Below are positions 12,883 to 24,772 of a stretch of DNA of 64,000 nt, one piece after another (position 1 is the stretch's first letter; each line of letters starts with the position of its first letter). The notes below the pieces were generated by a model that saw nothing but the letters and a program-made list of their open reading frames with translations, was not told where the DNA came from and ran no database searches. Origin of the DNA: Eutrigla gurnardus. Its lineage: Eukaryota; Chordata; Actinopteri; Perciformes; Triglidae. The position numbers were made by a program, and so were the translations under genes. Location of the stretch: the NCBI GenBank assembly GCA_963514095.1, contig OY741267.1:13365585-13429584 (forward strand), in the 5' to 3' direction.

Positions 12883-14687
12883 TGCGTGCAGTCACACGGG
12901 TGTGTGATGAGCTGTTCAGTGGACTTTCCTCTCAGCAGGGTTCCCCTCTCGCTTGGCACTGAGCCGACACACGGCGCAGAGCGCTGACAGCAACACGCTG
13001 ATGTCTGTGTCGCCGCTTCCTTCCCTCTGCTTCCTGTTTCATCTCGGCTGCAGCAGACCGCCTACATGCTCCGGGTCTGTATCAATATGTGCTCTTGTGT
13101 TTTTAAATTATGCATTTGATTTATGTTCTAATGCACGTTGCCAAAACAGTGACAATGGAAGTATTACCTGCTCTTTAGGCAGGTAAGTAGAATATCTTTG
13201 GGATTCATCCCTTTTTAGTCTCTTCAGCGATGTTTATCTGATGCCTGATCTCTTCCATGTGATCCAGTACGGTGGAGAAACTAACAGGCAACATCCTTTG
13301 TTCAGAGTGAAACGTGATGACCAGTGGTGGCCAGTGACATTTTGTGGCCACCACATTTTGCAGCTGTCGTCCAAAAATGCAGCCCCCTTATACAGTGAAC
13401 ATTCTGACTTGATGAATCCGACCAACCAGTGAAAAAAGCACCGGGCCTCACAAGCAAATATGACCATCACACTCATGTTGGTTTAGGTATATATACGTAT
13501 ATTTATATTTATGGAAGTGACCCGCTAAAACAGTAGCAATAATGTCTGTTTTATTTCTATGGGTATTAAGTAAGTTATAAGTTAGCCTCTATATTTATCA
13601 TGAAGAAATCTCAATTTGTCATAAGAGAGAGGCATGGCTCCCTAAGGCAATAGAATCATGGGGCTAGACATTGATTAGTAGCCCATCATTATAGGCCAAA
13701 TCAATAAAAACAATGAAAACTTTCAAAATTTGAATATGGACATTCTCATAGAATCCATTGTAAGCTATTACACTCAGTACTTAAAGATGAATATTTAAAT
13801 GATGACAATAATGCATAGGCATACTTTTCATCGTAATTTGATACATTGTATCAATGCAAACTGTTGTCTATAAAAGCCATTTTAAATGTGTGTGTTTATA
13901 AAACACAGTAATTTTTAAAAAAGACAGCCGGCCTTCATTATTCGTGCGTACGCTGGTCACAGGCATCTCAATGTTTTCACAAGTGCAAACAAATACTCGA
14001 TGATGAATCCCAGTGTCAAAAAGTTTGTTTTTCATTTCTTTTTTTATCCGCAAGTCAAAAGCAGTTTCAGCCATGTATCAGACACAAAACAATGCAGAAC
14101 CTTTGGACTATTCTCAAACCTTTCTATGTTGGATGACAGTTTGGGTGTAAATAGGTTTTTGTGTGAATCTAAAAATGACATGACATGAAACATGTAACAA
14201 AATGTCCAGCTGATACAGAGGGCACACGGACAATCCAGGATTCAGTGCAAAGACACAGAACCACAACTAATTGCGTGCACATCCTATATGTTTGTGGTAG
14301 GTTATATGTGTGACTTTACATGCAATCGACAATCAATAATAAATAAACATATACAGAGAGACAGATAAGCCGCCAGGTGATCGTACGCCCCTGCTGCCAG
14401 GTGGTTGTGGTTTAACATCTGTTTAAATAAGAATATCCACCATGAGAGATTGGGATTTCACGCTCAGCTGCACTAAATCCTTTTAAAGATGCTGCAGCTC
14501 CGGCTAGCTTCCCCACAGAGATAACATGGCTTCGGTGTTACAGCGAGGCTTCTCTGCTCTGACAGGACGAACGCCGAGCAGCCAGTGGCTCATTAGACAG
14601 CAGTGCCCTGAGGGCTCGGCTCCACCTCTCAGACGAGACGAGGATTCAGGGGAACGACACTTATCCACATGTGGACCGAGTCTCTGA

Positions 14688-14690
<3 letters not shown>
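12883..14690. other. Intergenic, including a GC-richer patch at 12940-13090
   Basis: The 12940-13090 patch is less AT-rich than its surroundings and contains several CpG, but no exon is recognised. The 14,460-14,650 patch is likewise GC-richer. The remainder is AT-rich. No gene is supported. Confidence 0.5.

Positions 14691-14733
<43 letters not shown>
14691..14733 (+). repeat. (GT)n microsatellite
   Basis: Pure GT run of 43 bp followed by GA-rich sequence. Confidence 0.95.
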
Positions 14734-14734
<1 letters not shown>

Positions 14735-15394
14735 CAGAGAGAGAGACGGATTTAAGAGAGACACACAAAGGGAGAGACGGTGGACAGTGAGAAATCAAGA
14801 TGTGGATGATGAGCAGGGGAAAGAGGCTGGACAGAGCAAACACACAGCGATATGGTTTTTTTTTCCGTCTTCATGCTTAATATTTATTTATTCTAATTTT
14901 AATATTTATAAGACGTGACATTCCTTGTCTGTTGTACACTGATCAGTGGAAACACCTTCAAATTGTTTTGTATTTTGTACAGCTATGTTAAAATGACATC
15001 TACATATTCTCATTAGTTTGAAATTCCATAAAACTAAATTATTATTTTTCTATTTCATTACAGGGCTCCAAGTGTACACTTCACGTTGTTGGACCACAAA
15101 TGGAATTTTTCAATGTTAATCTGAGATTTAAAGAGATCACAGAGAATCGTACATCATTCTGCATAGTGAAGATCAAATCATCTAACATCATCAATAAACT
15201 TGCAATTCAACGATGAGCGACTGTTTTATGGTAATAATAGCGTGAACATGATTTTTGCTTCAATATTATATGAATATCACATTGAGGCACTCTTTGGCAT
15301 CTGCATGGGACATGCCGGGTTCTTAACTAACTCCAGTGGAAACCCATCAATGTCTTTATTAGAAGGTCAGAGCAGCTGGTGAAGTATCAATAGT

Positions 15395-15640
15395 GAGAGT
15401 CAATGTTGGGTGGATGGTCTAGTCACACACAGGACTTTCACCCAGGAAACCGCTCTTTGTGTCCTGAATTAAACAGTCATGGTTGACTTGTTTTTTCTCA
15501 GTTACGTAACAAGCATACTTTTAATGCAAACCATAATCTTTTCCTATGGTTTCCTAGGTTTGTTGCCCCTTTACCAAGTAAAACTAAACGCTCAGTGAAC
15601 CTATATTGGAAGTTTATTTTTAAAAGTTATTATACTTGTA
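15395..15640 (+). mobile_element. Decayed copy of the inverted-terminus family
   Basis: Carries the family core ACAGGACTTTCACCCAGGAA then ACCGCT...TGTGTCC, a GTTACGTAACAAGC patch, AAACCATAATCTTTTCCTA and a GGAAGTTTATTTTTAAAAG segment. The ends are not clear. Confidence 0.55.
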
Positions 15641-16281
15641 ACGAGTTGAAACTGAAACGCCGTTCCGGAGTGTGAGGTGTAGTGCCAGGGACCGGTATTT
15701 GATAGGTTGGGAGTGAGAATGTTGCAGTCACACATTCTTCTTAGATTTTATCCACGCCAAGATCTGATTGGCAGATACTAATTGTAACCCTACAACACTA
15801 ACGTTACAGTTAGTAACACCATCACTAACATTGGGAATATTTTGACCGATATAATATACCTGATAAAAAATATTTCCCATGAAAATATATATATAGCACA
15901 ATAATACATGAAAAATTGAAGTACCCTTCTTTTACTTCCCCCTATACAAATTCTCATAATAGGAAAAAAGGGTGGACCATGGGTGGACCCTATAAAAAGG
16001 CTCTAAAATCGGTGAAAAATTAGAGACTTGTTACCAAAATAGTCCTAAAAACTTGTTGGGACTTGTTCTTTGGCCCACCCGTTCCTGGGCCATGTCAGCC
16101 CTGTCCCTTTAAGTAATTTGCATTAAACCAACCCTGCCATGTAAAGTCTACCCCAAAAATAGTTTACTCTCAATAGCTTGGTTTCTCGTCACGTCACAGT
16201 GCTGCATCGCAAACACGCGAAATTCAGATGGATGGCAGGTAGTGAAGTCTGCCCATAGAACTACCGTGTGAAAAAGTCAAG

Positions 16282-16491
16282 ATGCCCAAGTTTTGTGTAG
16301 TTTACGGTTGCGCCAATCGTTCTACCCGTGAAAAGACTTTTTTAGAGTACCAAAGGTTGTCGTCCATAAAGGTGAGAAATGTAAAAAGCTCACAGAACAA
16401 CGCCATAAAAAGTGGATTTTAAACCTACGTCTGCGGTCGGGAGTAGCAGAGTCAGTTTATTCTCGTGTCTGCAGCGACCACTTCGTCAGAG
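16282..16491 (+). pseudogene. THAP-domain first exon, one-base frameshift
   Basis: The frame opens MPKFCVVYGCANRSTREK, which has the Cys-x4-Cys of a THAP (C2CH) DNA-binding finger. It then shifts by one base in the A-run/GAC at about 16326-16334, and a second frame continues with VPKVVVHKGEKCKKL, TEQRHKKWILNLRLR and the closing SRVCSDHFVRG (Cys-x2-His). The HKGEK...R-x3-W block and CSDHF are typical of THAP domains. An AG|GTATGT splice donor follows at 16492, as expected for exon 1 of a THAP gene. One missing A in the homopolymer would explain the shift, so it is either real decay or a sequencing error. In context it is most likely the transposase N-terminal exon of an ISL2EU-type element; a host THAP gene is less likely. 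Confidence 0.75.
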
Positions 16492-16906
16492 GTATGTTAG
16501 CTACTAGCTAACTTTGTTTTTGTGGCTGTGTTTATATAGCATTAGGGTGTTGTTAAATACTCATTTACTTAGTAATGATTATTAAGTTACCGGTAGTCTG
16601 ATATGGGCTTCATCGGGACTTTTTAGGATTCCCTAGCGCTTTGGGTGATGTTGAGTCGGTAGACTAGGCTCCGACAGTCAAGCTTGGTTACGAAACAACT
16701 AAGCCAAAATCTGAGGCATCTCAGCGGTGTTTCGTTTGCTCTCTGAGAGTGGTTTACCTTGAAACATAAACGACTGTCAGGCTAACGTTGTCGTTAAGAT
16801 GTGTTGCATGTTTGTTGCTATGGTTTGTTGACATTACATGTATAGCCATTACTACTAGCTGCGAGCATCTTAACACATAAAATAATATAACAACAATATA
16901 ACTCAC

Positions 16907-17116
16907 CCTGGCGAAGACTAAACAATATCCGTCGTGGAGCCGCGTGGTACCAAGGTTGTGGACCCATCCACTTACAAAAAAATTGTACGCCTCCATACTT
17001 TTGTAGGACTTCATCTGTTGTTTTGTGTAGTATGATGTTTGAAGGACTAGATAGTTGGTTATGTCCACAGCCTCGATGGTCGGCAAATCCTTATATTCTC
17101 CAGAAAACGCAGCCAT
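16907..17116 (-). pseudogene. YqaJ/SWIM-type transposon protein, first exon
   Basis: The 70-codon exon begins MAAFSGEYKDLPTIEAVDIT and includes TSYYTKQQMKSYKSMEAYNF, FVSGWVHNLG and CLVFAR. It ends at a good donor (CAGG|GTGAGT, intron from 16906 leftwards). The order 'E(Y)xDLPTI..D...YL..TSYYT.QQ.K.YKS.EAYN.F..GWV' is what I associate with fish proteins carrying a SWIM finger and a YqaJ-type nuclease domain, which are linked to ISL2EU transposons. The catalytic part is absent; beyond the donor the frame is intronic. It converges with the THAP exon across the element. Confidence 0.6.
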
Positions 17117-17174
17117 TTGGAAATCTCGCCCCCTTAACGCGTCATCACAATCACGTGACTAAAACCAGGCTATT

Positions 17175-18279
17175 ACTAACGTCCAATGCTGGGAAACACG
17201 TCTACCTTCGATGACGCCGGTGAGCATCCTGAAGCTACCCAAGGACCCACGCAACTCAGACAGCAGCAACGCAATGGAAATCACATGACAACAGTTGTGT
17301 GGAACCAGGACGTTTTTTTGCTGCTGTGGCCTATAAGAGTGATTGTGTTGTTTGCTGCAGCTGGCTAGTTGTCGGCCAACATGTAATCTCCTCGTCTGTC
17401 TCCAGTCCTTTGGTGAAACATCGGTTGTTTGAGTGAAAGTGTGTCCTCACCATCCCCCAGATCAGTTCAGCCTTTTTGAACACTAACGAGCCGTAAACAG
17501 AGAGGAGAATTAGTGAGCCAGCACAATAAAAGATGCAAACACGCACACACTCTGCTCCCGCATGTGTGGCGAAGGCTTTTGCTCAGATACATGCTGTTGT
17601 TTCCCAGATTGATGGGATTACATCAGTGTGTATAATGCTAGATAATTGATACTTAATGAGATTTGTAGCTGCAACAACAGCCTCATTCAATTTCAACTAG
17701 CGTTGCATTTTTACAAGGCGTTCTGATTTATTCATTTCCCCAACAAAGAATCTGAAATAACTCCACTCTGGTGTGGCCTTAAGAGGGAAAATTCCATAAT
17801 TCAATTTAGCATTCTTCTCTTTAAAGGAGACGTCCAGCCTGAAGCCAAACAAATCACCAGTTTACAGAAGAAGCACAACATTTGTAAAAATGTTGCTGAC
17901 AACGTGCATTCCTTTGCAACTTCACTGTATGGTGGTGGACTTCATGTCTGTACCTGCACTTAATGCTATGAGTTTAGAATGGCATCGTTCTGTGTGTTCA
18001 CCCAGCTGAACACAATAAAACTCATTGGGATAATCCACACCGTCAGTCAGAACAGTGAGGTAATGTGACTAAAAATAGCAGGCAGCGAGGTAGATACCAG
18101 ATAAGAATTCTCGCCAAGTTCATCATTTTGTTTCAGCTTGGAATGATTTGTGATTGAAAGGCTTTTTTCCTGCGTTCTTCCTGCATTGTTTGGTCTCCTC
18201 CTAGCTATACCTGCCAAGTCAAATCTATCAACAGACATTTGTAGTCTATGTATCCAATGGTGAAAAGAAGATTGTCTTC
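17175..18279. other. Intergenic, nothing recognised
   Basis: Mixed sequence with short frames only; no supported feature. Confidence 0.5.
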
Positions 18280-18400
18280 TCAGTTTGTTCCTCTCCCTCC
18301 CTTCCTTGCCTTTTTCTCCATCTAATCACTGGCTTCCTCCCTCCTATATATTTTCTCTCTCCTTCTTTCTTGATATCTCCCATCTCCCCTCCCTCCTTTT
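18280..18400. repeat. Pyrimidine-rich tract
   Basis: Strongly C/T-biased stretch preceding the segment homologous to 11865-12050. Pyrimidine richness continues in 18520-18780. Confidence 0.7.
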
Positions 18401-18520
18401 TGTTCAAGGTCAGTGGCTTCTCTGTGGGATTTCCCATCAAACACATGGAGCGGGGCTGGAAAAGCTTCCTGGCTCTCCCCGACCTTTGGTGTCGCCCTCT
18501 CAGCAGCCGGCTTCTCCTTC
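18401..18520 (+). repeat. Segment homologous to 11865-12050
   Basis: GTTCAAGGTCAGTGGCTTCT, then CTGTGGGATTTCCCATCA and about 70 bp more align with the - strand of 11865-12050. Encoded string VSGFSVGFPIKHMERGWK; no known domain. See that entry. Confidence 0.45.
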
Positions 18521-18939
18521 ACTCTCCGACTTCCCCGCCTCGCTTCCTGCACCTTTCCCTTCCACCACTGCTCGTACACATTAACCTTCTCCTCTGCTGT
18601 TTCCTTGCCTCTTGCCTCGCACCGTTTGTTGGCATATTTTCCTTTCTCCGCCTCTGCGCAGCCCTCAGTGTTGACCTTTTAAACTCTCCTCCACACTTGT
18701 CTCCTAACCTCTCCTTCTCTCCTAACCTTCACACTGTCTCTCCTCTCCTTTCTTTTTTCCCTTCCTTTTTTTCAGCTCAGTCGCTATGAAGAAATGTTGA
18801 CATTGGGCATTTCTGAACAACCTGCTCGGGTTGATTGACGGTGTCTTTGTATTTGGTCAGAGCAACAGAAGTAGTATGAGTGACTGCTATGGAAAGTGAA
18901 GTGCTCTAATAATTACATGGTATAATAATGATAAAGTGG

Positions 18940-19300
18940 ATTTAAGGGCAGGTAAGGGAGGTGATTGTGGTGGATGAACACAGGACATTCACCCAGGAGA
19001 CTGCTGTTCGTGTCCCATGTCCCATGTGAAACCAAAAATGAGGCCATTTACCATTTAAAGTCAATATTACCATTAAGCTTCTTACGTTATTACGCTTTTT
19101 ACATAACTTTACAAAAGAAAATCCTCTAACGATAGTTGCTGTGTATTTTAGGTAAACAAACACCGCTGACACTTGTTACGGAACATTGTTACACAACGTT
19201 ACACAACGAGACAAGGATTTTTATTTGTGGTACTAATTGAATACAAATCGTGATGTTTTTTCTAACCTTAGCCAAGTCATTTGGTTGCTCTACCTAAGCA
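18940..19300 (+). mobile_element. Decayed copy of the inverted-terminus family
   Basis: Has AACACAGGACATTCACCCAG then GAGACTGCTGTTCGTGTCCC and GTGAAACCAAAAATG, with an insertion or expansion between this and the later TTTTCTAACCTTAGCCAAGT block. The ends are not preserved. Confidence 0.55.
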
Positions 19301-20005
19301 GGCTGATATGAAATGTATTTGTGACACAACTGTTTGGTTTGAATAGATCAACTTTGCACGTTGCCCATGGTTTTGCGGAAATATACAATGCCCACATATA
19401 CTTTTTTTTCTGGCAACTGGGTTGCTTTTTTTCAACCTGCCCTTTCTTTCCTTTCTCCCTATACCTGCAATTTCCCATTACCTATTCCATTACCTATCCC
19501 TCCTTCTTTTATCTTTTAATATTCTCTACTCTGACATCTTAATTTCTCCATTTGCTTCCCTCTCTTCACCTCTCTGCAGCCCAGCTTGCCTTCTCATTTA
19601 ATCCCTCTCTATTTTCTCTTCGGTTTTCACGCCTTATTTTAGGCTCCATTCCTCCTTCCGTTCCCCCTTTCTTTTCCATCCTCTCCGCTGCCAGAACAGT
19701 GCATTGTAATTGAATTGGACCTGCACCCACAGTCTTTAACCCAAACCGGCTAATTCATTACTTCTGTTCCAGGAGACTATGTGGGTTATTCTTGACTTGT
19801 AAACTGCAGTCTGTGACTTGCATGGTTCCGCTATGTGGTGAATTACATTTCTCTAACTGGGTGGTCATGAAGGGAGTTTGACTGGAAGTATGAATATGGT
19901 TTTCCAGACAGCAATGTCGTTTTTGGTGTAATGTACATTGCACATTTTTATTTTAAAATTAGACTATTAATCCGATGCATTTCATATCATGGCTATCCTG
20001 CAGCA
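19301..20005. other. Intergenic; pyrimidine-rich at 19430-19690
   Basis: C/T-rich stretch without a recognised exon. No gene supported. Confidence 0.5.
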
Positions 20006-20026
20006 GTGTGTGTGTGTGTGTGTGTG
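20006..20026 (+). repeat. (GT)n microsatellite
   Basis: Short GT run. Confidence 0.85.
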
Positions 20027-20499
20027 CATGTAGGGTACATTTTTCAAGAATGAAACCATTGCCTTAAAGTTACTATTATGTACCCGTTGTGTTATGTCTG
20101 CTTATGAAACAGTCACAATATAATACTGGTGCCTTTTTAAATGACCTACATAAAAAAACAGACCATCAGCGAGAAGATCGGATATTTCTATATGAATGCT
20201 TATCATGGCCAATGCATTCGATTTTGGGCAAAATTGATGGCGAAATCATGACCAGAAACTCCTTGTGTCTGGCAATGAGGAGTGGAGCGGAGTGGAGGAG
20301 AGCTTCACCTCACTGCTTCACCCATCGCCAATGGGAGCCAACACCAACACTGCACCTCAAAATCAACACAATTAAATACATATTTCAAACAATTCTTTCC
20401 GGTGCTTATGTGCCCATACCCCCCACATGAACCACACCTTCCAAACTAACCAATGTGTCATATATTCTCACGGAGCCCTTATATAAAGCCTTGCTCTCA

Positions 20500-20760
20500 T
20501 TTTACTCACAATGGGTAGGTGACTTATTTTGGGGATTTTCTGTCAGAGAGGCTCTGGACTGAATTTTAGAATCAAATGAAGAGGAGACTGAAGTTGAACC
20601 AGATATAGAGGAGGGTGTCTCAGAAATGGGAAACAATATCGATCCAGATTTCAACTTTTTTCAACTCAACTTTTTGGAGACTGCCATACTGTGCCCCTAG
20701 AGACAATAAAAAAAAACCTACATGCTCCAAATGTGATGCCTTATTTGCAAGGTACACGCC
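20500..20760 (+). pseudogene. Possible acidic transposase N-terminus remnant
   Basis: One frame reads ...ESNEEETEVEPDIEEGV then SEMGNNIDPDFNFF, an acidic string like those at the N terminus of piggyBac-type transposases, followed by stops. No catalytic motif and no flanking TTAA-bounded ends were found. Weak call; it may be chance. Confidence 0.2.
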
Positions 20761-22930
20761 GACCTGATTTCACAATATCACTCCTGTGCATGAACCCACA
20801 CGTGTTTTACAGCTTTAAAAGGTAAATGTAAGAGCAGTTAACTAACAACCTCACAGCTACAATGTGGCCAGTAGCCAAGTTTGATTCTGTGTCCAAAGTG
20901 AAGCGCCTCGCTGTAACATTCACTGCTGTTGAGAAGCCTTGAACTCTTGAAATGTCCAGCAGTCTAGTTTTCATCATCACACAGAAAAAACATATTGGAG
21001 TTTTAGTCGAGCTTCAGCATTTTGGTGAAGTATTAAGAGAAAAACAATTGTATTAATCTGCTCTTTGTGAAAGCAACACATTTACAAAGAAAGCAGATCA
21101 CATGCCTGTCAGCAGAGCACATTCTGAGCTGTGATTTACACCTCAGATTTGGGAAGCTTCAGGTAGAGTGATTGCATCATTTTTTATCTTTGCAGTGTTG
21201 GCAAAGGAGACATGTAATTATTCAGGCAAGCCACACACATTGGATGTGTCATTCTGATCTGTTCTTCTCCTTTGGAAAACATGTTTCAGTTGAACCGCAT
21301 ACTTTCCCCTAAACAGAATATGAGAGAGCAAACATGCTTGCAATCCCCCAGAAGTGGCCTTTCATCGAATTTCATGTCTGTATTCAAACAAACAAAGGGC
21401 ACTGTATTTCTAAACCTGGGAAAGTTGCTTGGAGAAAGGTGAAGGTTGCCATGAGAGACGAACAAAACGGAAACATATTGCAGCTCATTGGCAAAGTCAT
21501 GAGCAAATGTTCCTGCAATGTTGCAAATAATTAGTTACTAAGGAACATAAAGGAACAATGGTCAACTTTGACTTTCTTTTCAGGAGATTTTGTTCAGGTT
21601 TCTGTTCTGAAAGCAATTTCACCAAAAACCCACCGCCTCCATCAGACGAAAACTACCTTGTTATTTTTGTGTGTGTGTGTGTGTGTTATTTTTTGTTTTG
21701 ATGTGTGTCTACATATCTCTGTCTGGTTTATTCAGAACCCCTTCATATGATCAAAAATCATATTTACCCACATAGCCTCACATCTCAAATGCTGTCTGTC
21801 TCCAATCCTGGAGACAGACAGACACTCCTCAGAGTGACTTCTCATCAAGTCATGTATGATTAAAAGGGTTCAGGGATAATTTGCAGCTTAATCATTTGCA
21901 CGCCTACTCTTTAAAAAAAAACATTTCAGCATACCTGTCTGGTCTGGTTTGGGGAAAAAACACATTTCTGTAGCAAAAAATATGTGACAATTGACCGATT
22001 TTTAAGAATTTAATTTGAAAATAATTTGAATGGATGAATGGATGTCCGGTAACCTTAACCCCACAAACTGAAACTCCTGTTTTATGACTGCACAGAAGAA
22101 TATGTGGATTCTGACGTAAAATAAAAAAATAAACCATAATCAGGATTAGTGTTATCCATTTGTTCTGTGATTTCATGTTTGTACATATCAACACTGAGTG
22201 AATTTTGCTGCCTTATGCTTGTATCTAAATATTAATCAACAACCTTCCAGAATTAAGACATTGAAATGGCCAAAAGATCGGTGTGAGGCAACAAATCTGA
22301 AGTACACGTTGCAGGTATGCAGTTTGCACCCTGACGGCAGCACCTTGGCACAGTTTGTCTTGCGGGGTATGGACGCCAGAACGAACGCGTCATCTTTTTG
22401 GCAGCAGGACAGCGGCAGACAGCTGGCTGACGGTGGCGCTCTGCGATGCTAACCTGCCCAGACACTTCCCTTTACCTCAGGCTGAACACAAGCACGGAGC
22501 GGGGCCGCGGGCGGAGATACACTCACACACACAAGCTTGTATGAACACCTGAAAACAAACTAAACAAAGAGTTGTATTCAAATTTAATTGAAGACGTGTA
22601 TTCACCTGAATGTCAGTTTGACATGATACTTAAGTCATCACTTATATTAAGTCTTATTCTGTTCAATCTTCTAGAATATTGTTCTTAAATAATCTTTCTG
22701 TGGTCACACTTCTGTGCATGGTTTTTACCTGTTTTCTTTCTTCTTTTTTTGGTAATCTACAAATTGAAGCTAACATTTCTCTCACTGAACGTCACTCAGG
22801 ATAAGTGTCAGCTAAGTGCCTTGGATGTAATGTAAAACACGTCCACCACTGACAGGTTTTTATTGAGAGAGATTGTAAGACTTCAACTCCAGACTCGCAC
22901 ATTCATTCATCTAAAAAATGAATGGCACCC
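20761..22930. other. Intergenic with one hairpin; no gene
   Basis: AT-rich sequence. A GT run at 21668-21686 and a 13-bp perfect inverted repeat at 21792-21821. The 22,270-22,520 part is GC-richer with several CpG but has no recognised exon. Confidence 0.5.
21792..21821. repeat. Short hairpin (13-bp stem, 4-nt loop)
   Basis: CTGTCTGTCTCCA, loop ATCC, then its exact reverse complement. Likely generated from a GTCT-type simple repeat. Confidence 0.8.
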
Positions 22931-22932
22931 GG

Positions 22933-22995
22933 AGACAGACAGACAGTCAGACAGTCAGACAGACAGACAGACAGGCAGGCAGGCAGAAAGACAGA
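22933..22995. repeat. (AGAC)n/(AGGC)n tetranucleotide repeat
   Basis: Interrupted AGAC units (some AGTC) followed by three AGGC units and an AAGAC. Confidence 0.9.
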
Positions 22996-23044
22996 AACGT
23001 TGTCTGGCAGCTCTGTTGGCTTCATAACATAGCCTGGAGAAGGG

Positions 23045-23045
<1 letters not shown>

Positions 23046-23109
<64 letters not shown>

Positions 23110-23110
23110 G
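23046..23110 (+). repeat. (GT)n microsatellite
   Basis: Uninterrupted GT run of about 64 bp. Confidence 0.95.
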
Positions 23111-23390
23111 CAACCGTAACAACCGTTCTCAGTTTTTGAAATCCGTCTGCTATTTGGTGATATTTTACTATCTTTTTTTTCTATAGTTTACATTTGTACT
23201 AAACACAAAACATTCACATGTTACTAAATATTACATCTTAATATCTTTTAGCATATTTCATAATCCTGTGGGCCACATTGTTTTTTTAAATGATAAATAA
23301 TTAATAGCAGTTGTCTTCCACCATCAGGTGTTTCAGCAAGTCCTACAACACTTGTTTACATGGAAGTGACCAAGCCCTCTAGTTGGCAAA

Positions 23391-23490
23391 GTGGATGGAT
23401 GGATGGATGGATGGATGGATGGATGGATGGATGGATGGATGGATGGATGGATGGATAGGGATGGATAGGGATGGATAGGGATGGATAGCT
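23391..23490 (+). repeat. (GGAT)n with a higher-order 10-bp extension
   Basis: About 16 GGAT units (23391-23456) pass into repeats of GGATAGGGAT (23454-23488). Confidence 0.93.
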
Positions 23491-24772
23491 CAACAAAATA
23501 TCAGACATGAACTGATATTTTAAAACCAGTGCCAGTAGAAGTTCCTCGCCTTCAGAGATATGATTACAGTCCTGACCCTCACTCCGTCCATTCCCAGTTT
23601 CTAAACGATAGTCAGCTTTGTTTTTCTTTAAGCTTGACCCTGACCGTTCCCTACCCGTAACCACATATTTAAAACAGCCACATATCTTTGTGAAAACATA
23701 TTCAAACTTAAAGGATCTTGGAAGGCACCAACAAACAGCATGGTCCCGCTGAGCTTAGCTCCTTTTTTAACAGCAGCATCAGCTAAATGTCCACAATATG
23801 AATTTGAACAAAATCCTGAGAAAAATGGTGTATTACAATCGACCGCAGTACAGGGACAACATGCTGTTGTGTTTAACACAAAGAAAGAAGTTGCATTATC
23901 ATCATCAATGTCTTGCTGTACCTGCTGATCCTCGTTTCAAGACCAGTCATGAACAGCTACAACAATCTAAGTATGTCAGCGTCATTCTACTACAGTCCTC
24001 TGCTTGACCAGCTGAGCTTTCCAAGAGGTTTGTCTTACCTTTGAAATCTATTTTATACCTGATTTGTTCAGGTCTACAGCTGTGGAGCAAACCAGGACAC
24101 ATGCACACCCACAGTAAATACAGTCTGTCCTCCAGAATGTGCAGGGTGGACAGAAAAGACACATGTGTAAACTCCAGATCAAATGTCTCCTCCTTCCTTC
24201 CTCCTCCAGTCTCAGTGTGACGAGACTCCATGTGGTCTCCACTGACAGGTCAAGGTAGCCTGAACCAAAAATAACACACTTCCACTCAGTGTTTAGTTTA
24301 CAGTGTGCGCCGACTGAGCTGGTTATTAACTTTCTGTCGGTCCACTGGCTGTAATTGTAGCGTCACATGGAGAGAATGATAAAAGGCAAATGTTTAACTG
24401 GCCGCTGGCCATCTCTGCTGTTTAGCTTCCTGATCGTTTGTAGGGCAGGACGTTAAGTTATTTCAGTTTTTGAGGGCCAACTGCCAATTTGGGGGAATGG
24501 AGTTGATAAGTAAGGTTTTGTAATACATTACTACTCCCTAGATTTATGAAATAGTAGTAGTAATAATAATGAAATAATCATATGCACTTTTTTATTGAAC
24601 CCGAAGCTAACTTCCAGATTCAAATAGTGAGCAGTTGGACCAGAATCATGGAAAGAAAGAAATAATAATTCACAAAGACAGCGACACTGAGGCTGTGAAT
24701 TGAGCTAAATGTGAGTAAGCTAACATGCTCACATAGCGATGCTGGAATACTGATGTAAAGCAGGTATAGTGT
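23491..24772. other. Intergenic, nothing recognised
   Basis: Mixed sequence; no supported gene. Confidence 0.5.

Larger units (their letters stand above)
16172..17174. mobile_element. Internally deleted two-gene DNA transposon (ISL2EU-type relic)
   Basis: About 1 kb bounded by imperfect inverted ends: the left begins AATAGCTTGGTTTCTCGTCA, and the right (17174 leftwards) reads AATAGCCTGGTTTTAGTCAC on the - strand. Inside, a THAP zinc-finger exon starts 110 bp from the left end and reads right, and a second exon with a YqaJ/SWIM-protein-like N terminus starts 58 bp from the right end and reads left. The two genes therefore converge. ISL2EU (also called IS4EU) transposons are known to encode a THAP-bearing transposase and a separate YqaJ-domain protein, and this layout matches them. 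Only the first exon of each gene remains, joined by about 400 bp of intron-like sequence, so the copy cannot move by itself. A target duplication is not obvious. Confidence 0.65.

Noticed and set aside
18285..18789. Overlapping frames in pyrimidine-rich sequence
   Set aside because: Composition bias (C/T-rich) removes stops; only the 18401-18520 segment has independent support, as a repeat pair.
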